From positions 14,717,501 through 14,781,500 of the forward strand of contig JAUKPH010000017.1 in NCBI GenBank assembly GCA_030549335.1: 64,000 nucleotides of DNA, read 5' to 3'. Of the stretch, positions 59,179 to 64,000 are shown in pieces. Origin of the DNA: Pontederia crassipes (lineage: Eukaryota > Streptophyta > Magnoliopsida > Commelinales > Pontederiaceae). Position 1 is the stretch's first letter. Every line of letters starts with the position of its first letter. A program made the translations under genes and the position numbers. The notes below the pieces were generated by a model. It saw only the letters and a program-made list of their open reading frames with translations, made no database searches and was not told the origin of the DNA.

Positions 59179-59910
59179 GGGATTAGTGCGCGTCCTCCCA
59201 AGTCGCCCTTAGTCCTCCCAATCGTTGATGATCATCTGATGCAAAATTGACTTGCAATGGAAAAAAAATCACGCGTTACGGAACTGGTTCACTAGGTTGA
59301 AGATATGATCACATCCTCCTTCTGAGCCGGTTTCGCATTGTACGCGTCACCGCCGACTTGGTTGCAGAAGATGAAGCTCCGATGACGATGAAGTTCTAGT
59401 GGTGATAAAGCTCAGGCATCAGAGACAATGAAGATCTGACGATGACGCTCCGACGATGACGACAACGGCTGCACCAAGAGACGACGGAGCTAAGGTAAAA
59501 CGACAGACGGGTGAGTAGTTCACGAAATGACCGCCGCCAGTGTCCCGCCTCTCCTTCCCTTCATCCCTCGATTCCGTTCTCCGCTTCATCATCGTCGCTA
59601 TCATCATGTATCGAGACCCTCGGCTCCCACGCCTACGCCAATAACTTCACCATCGCCCTCCACACTTGCGTCTGCATGATCATCGTTGACGTCCCGTCTG
59701 ACCATTTCATCTTCTCCACTGCCCTCAAGGTTGCCACTGGCCTCTGGGACCTCCTTGTCGGCAAGCAGCTCCATGCGTCATCACTACGATCTCATCTTTG
59801 AATAGCTTTTGAGTGTCATTGAGCAATCTACCTCCATTCTGCATCAGACAATAGTGCGCGATTGGGAGGACCATCTTGCCTGCGCACTTGGTAGGACGCA
59901 CATTAATCCC
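59179..59910 (+). mobile_element. Pack-MULE-like element carrying a PPR gene fragment
   Basis: The left end GGGATTAGTGCGCGTCCTCC and the right end, reverse-complemented, GGGATTAATGTGCGTCCTAC form imperfect terminal inverted repeats of about 25 bp; CTCCCAATCG recurs inside both. Flanks TATTTTAT and TATTTCTAT could be a decayed 9-bp duplication. The interior is much more GC-rich than its surroundings and contains part of a PPR gene. No transposase. Confidence 0.65.
59600..59800 (+). pseudogene. PPR gene fragment (PLS-type)
   Basis: The frame reads ETLGSHAYANNFTIALHTCV ... DVPSDHFIFSTALKVATGLW, DLLVGKQLHAS. This matches the PLS-class wording P D.FTFS..LKACA.L..L..GKQLHA, the S/L-motif part of plant PPR proteins. 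Only about two motifs are present; the frame ends soon after (TTTGAATAG). It is unrelated to the P-class PPR at 3080-5818 and lies inside a transposon-like element. Confidence 0.7.
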
Positions 59911-61339
59911 TATTTCTATTACATTGTTACCTTTCAAGCGCATTAGCATTGTTATAAATTTAATAATCTTTCATATAATTAAAGCTCATAAACCTTTAAT
60001 AATTAATGAAGTTAAATTAAGAAGAGTCTAATAATGAGAAGGGAAATGTTTGTTATCTGGTGCAATGTTATTAAATTTAAAAAATTAAGTAGGCTAATTT
60101 TTCATTACCGTAAAATCGTGATGAAAACTAATAAAGTTCATGAATGAAAATAAACTTACTAATTAATTAATTAATTAATTAATTAATATGCATCCACAAT
60201 AAAAGAGTATGCACCAATCTAAAATTTCATATAGATAAAAAATTAATGTAAAAAAAAAGTAATAGGAACGAGAGCTTCACCTTTAAATACTAATTATATT
60301 CATTTATCAATATATTTTAAACAGTGAAACTTGGTTCTTTTTTTAATCCAATAAAAAAAGTTTTAATAACATTTGTGATTTCAACACAACAGGTTGAAAT
60401 TTAGGCCACACTTGTAACAAATTTAGGCGCAAGTTTCTCAAATCAAAAGTATATCTTCTATATCAAGCGACCAATCCCTAATTAGAATTTATTGCTCGGA
60501 GTTGGTGCTTAAATAGTTAACGCCACCAACGCTACAGCAATAAATACATTTAACATGCATTTACTATGCATTGTGGATCCCAAGTGTTACGACTTGCCAA
60601 TGCAACTTATTCAAATGCCTTAATTTACACTTTTATGTCGTGTGATAACTATTAATAATATAAATAATCGTCAAAATAGCTAAAGAATAAATTATCAAAA
60701 TATCTCCAAAAATTTATTTTAAATCTTAATCACATATTATTGTAAATAAACAAAGTAAAAAGCAAAAAAAGTTGAATATAGATAAAAAATATTAGGTAAT
60801 TAAGAGTTATTTGTAAAAGATTTCAAATAATAAATAAGATAAAATTGAATGATATTTATTTTATTAATAAATAATTTGAAATAAAAGAATTTGATTGAAC
60901 GAATATTTTTATTAAAATGTATTTCAACCGACTAGTAATTTAAAAAGTCATCTCTCATGTCTTGATAATTAAGATTATTTGAACAATTAAAATTATCGAT
61001 AATTAATCATAATCAAACAAAATAATGCAGTGGATCTTGAAATTTTTAAAAAGAATAATCGATAATGGATTACCTTGTACCTATCAATGACTTGTGTCAA
61101 GGTTAAATACTTCACATAGTCCTTAATCTTATTCTTTTTCACTTTTCATCTAATTTGAATATATTTTCACTTATATAATCAGCTTCTATCACTCTATCTG
61201 TGATCAAAAAAATTAATTTGTTGTGAGATGTAGTACTTTTATTTTTAGAACCTCAACTAAATAGATCATGATTAGCAACAGCCATTTGCTAATTATGAAC
61301 TAATTTTATCCTGAAAGAATGATTAGGGAGTCAATTTTC
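59911..61339. other. AT-rich intergenic DNA and promoter region
   Basis: An (AATT)n run lies at about 60158-60187. No gene; the last few hundred bases should contain the promoter of the C2-GRAM gene. Confidence 0.45.
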
Positions 61340-62167
61340 AGGAGATTTGAAAGTCGGCAGGGAAGCACGCGGGAGGAGGAGGAGAGGAGAGAGAGAGACA
61401 GAGAGGAGAGAGAGAGGGAGAGGGAGAGGAGTAGTCTTTTCCTCATCGGCTCCTCCTCTTCTCCTTCTCTTTCCCTCTTTCTCTGTTCTGTTCCTGTTCC
61501 TGTTGCTGGTCTCCGATTCCCAATTGAAGTGGCCTACGCAAGATTGGATTTTTGCGCCTCCAACAATCTCTCCTGAACGCATTCCTGCAAAGCCCCCAAT
61601 TTCCACCCTTGTCCCTTTGCATTTCGATCTCTCCATGTGCTTGAACCTTTTTTTTTTCTGATCTTTGTTAGGGTTTCCTTCCCTGCAATTTAACCTCTTG
61701 ATCGTCTGGAAAGCTTTCCCTTTCTAGCTTGTCATTTCGATTTGGATTCTTTGATTGCTCATTTTCGTTGTTTAATTATGAATTAAACAGGGCATACGGT
61801 TTTAGAGCCTTGATAATCTGCAATTAATCTATCTGTAACTTTTCTCTCTGCAATTATTCGTTACGTCCTTTTTGTATTTAATCTTTACATTCCTTGTTTC
61901 CCTCGTTGATCTTTTGCTGCATCTCCTGGGAAAAAGCTCCAATCTTTGATGTTCTGATACGAGTCTATAAGATATCTGAAAGGTATAGAGCAATGCAAAT
62001 GGCCATTTACAAATAGTTCCAATATCCAACCTTTTTTCTCTTTTCTTTGATTTTTTTATATGCTTCATTTCCCCAAAAAAAAATTTTAAGGTTCCCAAAA
62101 GTTTGAAAATACACAAATATTCTTGTGGAGAATTCGTGAGCTGTTTTTGCTCACGTAATTGGTGGAG
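61340..62167 (+). promoter_or_regulatory. 5' leader region of the C2-GRAM gene, with GA- and CT-rich tracts
   Basis: A GAGAGA tract (about 61375-61430) is followed by a CTCTTTCTCC tract (about 61450-61500), both common in plant core promoters and leaders. A leader intron is possible; the sequence between about 61670 and 62150 is T-rich and contains GT/AG options, but no choice can be made without transcripts. Confidence 0.45.
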
Positions 62168-64000
62168 ATGAAGCTGTTAGTGCATGTCATTGAAGCACGC
62201 GACCTTGCGGCATTGGATCTCAATAGCCTTGGCGACCCTTACGTGAAGGTGCAGCTGGGAAAACACCGAGCTAAAACGAAGGTGGTCAAGAAGAACCTGA
62301 ACCCATGGTGGGACGAGGAGTTTGGATTTCGGGTTGGAGATCTCAGCCAGGAGCTCATAGTGTGTGTTCTGGCCGAGGACAAGTACTTTGCTGATGATTT
62401 ACTGGGACAGGTGAAAGTTCCACTGTCAAAAGTTTTTGATGCAGATAACTTGTCCCTTGGGACCATGTGGTATCAGCTGCAGCCCAAGGGTAAAAAGTTG
62501 AAGAACCAGAATTGTGGTACATATGTGTCTTCTCTTAGAATTCAGATGTTCATCATCAGTTATCACGGTTATTATGAACTTCTTTGTGTTTGATATATTC
62601 AGATTTATTGACGCGTTTATCCAGTTGATCTCAAAATGGTTTCGATGAATCAATAGGCTAGTAACTGAGTAGGGCTTTCATTCTGAATTTCTGTGAGACT
62701 GCGGGAGGAATATTTGTATCTTTTGTTTTAAAAAATGCCCCTCCATTTTAAGTTTCTTTGAAATGTGAAATCTCTTGTAATAAATCCTGATAGATAGTTA
62801 TTTTCATATTGATCAAATTTACACTTGCGAAAGGAATCTTGAGTCTCTTTCAATCTGCTCATTAGCACTTCAATTAAATTCTTTTTTTTTTTGTGTGAGT
62901 AGGGTAGTTATACAAAGATTTCTAATGCCTTCATGGATTCATTTCAGTTCTTGAGCAATTTTTCTTTTCCATATCTCGTAGGAGAAATCCGCCTTGCTGT
63001 ATCTTTGTCTCAGAAGGACAACGAAGAAGCACCTAAAGCAAGGCAATCAACTACTGATGATTTTGCCTCCAACTCAGAAAAATCAGCTGAGTTGAGAAAG
63101 GGAAGACAGTCGTTTTCTTCAAATGGAGATACAGAACTAGCTTTTATGTCAGAGATTGATGGAATTGAACCTTTTAAGGAGGACAAATCAAATGCAGCAT
63201 CTTTTGTCGACCGGCTATATCAATTTTTTGGTGGTAAACAGAGTTCAGAATCTCCAGGACTTTTCACCAGGGACGATAGTCCAGAGAAACCTCAAGTAGT
63301 ACCAGAACTTACTGAAGCTGGCCAGGAACAAACTGGTGTGATATCCTTCAATGTTACATATGGAGAGTTATTAAAAACTATTGAATCAAAGGATCAAGGA
63401 GGTGAAATGCCTGAAAACCTTCCAGGCGGGGTCCTTCTTGATCAATCTTATGTTGTTTCACCAGGTGATCTGAATTCGCTTCTATTTTCACCAACTTCAA
63501 ACTTTTGGCAATCACTCGCAGAGGTTCAAGGAACCACTGGGCTTCAAACTGAAGCATGGAGGATTGAAACTGGTGGGGAGATCTTGAAAAGAGTGTCGAC
63601 ATACACTAAAGCTGCGACTAAATTAGTAAAGGCTGTAACGGCCACAGAAGAACATATTTACTTGAAAGCTGATGGCAAAAACTATGCAGTTTTAGCAAGT
63701 GTAAGTACGCCTGAGGTTCCTTTTGGTAATTGTTTCAAGACCGAGGTTCTCTTTTGTGTGATGCCGGGACCTGAATTGCAATCTCAAGAGCCATCTTCAC
63801 GTCTGGTAATTTCATGGCGGACTAATTTTATCCAGAGCACGATGATGAGATCTATGATTGAAAATGGCACAAGGCAAGGGTTGAAAGAGAGCTATGCACA
63901 GTTCGCTGTTTTGTTGTCCCAGAATGTTAAGCCAGTTGATTTAAAAGAAACTGCATGTAACAAGGAGCAAATTTTAGCTTCTTTGCAAACAGAACAAGAG
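62168..64000 (+). CDS. C2, VASt and GRAM domain-containing protein (At1g03370-like), 5' part
   Basis: Exon 1 is 62168-62516; exon 2 starts at 62982 and remains open to the window end (GT-AG junction gives NQNCG|EIRLAVSLSQ). The start is the ATG before KLLVHVIEARDL, because the C2 domain begins directly, as in the homologues; the frame just upstream has no other ATG. Residues 1 to about 105 form a C2 domain with Ca2+-loop aspartates (DLNSLGDPYVKVQLG and EDKYFADDLLGQ). After a Ser/Glu-rich linker, LPGGVLLDQSYVVSPGDLNS begins the first VASt domain, which runs through MIENGTRQGLKESYAQFAVL. The Arabidopsis homologue continues with a GRAM domain and a second VASt domain, outside this window. Such proteins are thought to bind membranes and lipids at contact sites. 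The protein is cut by the window, not truncated in itself. Confidence 0.92.

Overview
The window is plant nuclear DNA. It holds intron-containing land-plant genes with Arabidopsis-like counterparts, separated by long AT-rich stretches of nested transposable elements. The 5' halves of the pentatricopeptide gene and of the TMEM245-like gene are strongly GC-rich and fade to AT-rich 3' ends. That 5'-to-3' gradient is typical of many monocots, so I lean to a monocot (low confidence); the species cannot be named from the sequence alone.

Four host genes are supported. On the minus strand are a P-class PPR protein (3080-5818, intronless, 912 aa, resembling Arabidopsis At5g65560) and, upstream of it, a seven-exon Golgi/ER nucleotide-sugar transporter of the UGNT1-like clade (7342-11767, 384 aa after splicing). 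On the plus strand are a two-exon TMEM245/AI-2E-family membrane protein (30885-33845, 663 aa) and the 5' part of a C2-GRAM-VASt protein (62168 to the window end, At1g03370-like). Nothing suggests that these genes act in one pathway; they are ordinary neighbours.

The rest is mostly transposon landscape: a 364-bp TRIM with 5-bp target duplication inside intron 1 of the transporter; decayed Copia fragments (14.2 kb, 16.2-17.4 kb); an internally deleted, very young chromovirus-type Ty3/gypsy element (20071-25486, TSD TATTT) with 2.2-kb LTRs; long foldback elements beside the TMEM245-like gene (29.8-30.6 and 34.9-35.5 kb); a 6.2-kb Mutator-like element carrying a broken FAR1-type transposase (35683-41931); an older, deleted Ty3/gypsy element with PBS, PPT and TSD AGTTA (42488-46577); a truncated LTR related to the 20-kb one (46613-48283); a candidate 7.3-kb Helitron (48372-55668) that holds a complete non-autonomous CACTA element (53699-55471); a solo-type LTR (56169-58092); and a small Pack-MULE-like element that holds a PPR gene fragment (59179-59910).

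The most unusual pattern is that three separate long LTRs each carry, about 0.55-0.75 kb inside their sense 5' end, a cluster of GC-rich self-complementary words. Each LTR has its own word (TTACGGCCGTAA, CGGTCGACCG or GTCACGGCCGTGAC), and two of these LTRs are otherwise homologous on both sides of the cluster. No tRNA, rRNA or CRISPR feature was seen. All splice sites, family names and boundaries come from reading the sequence and from remembered family features; no search was run.
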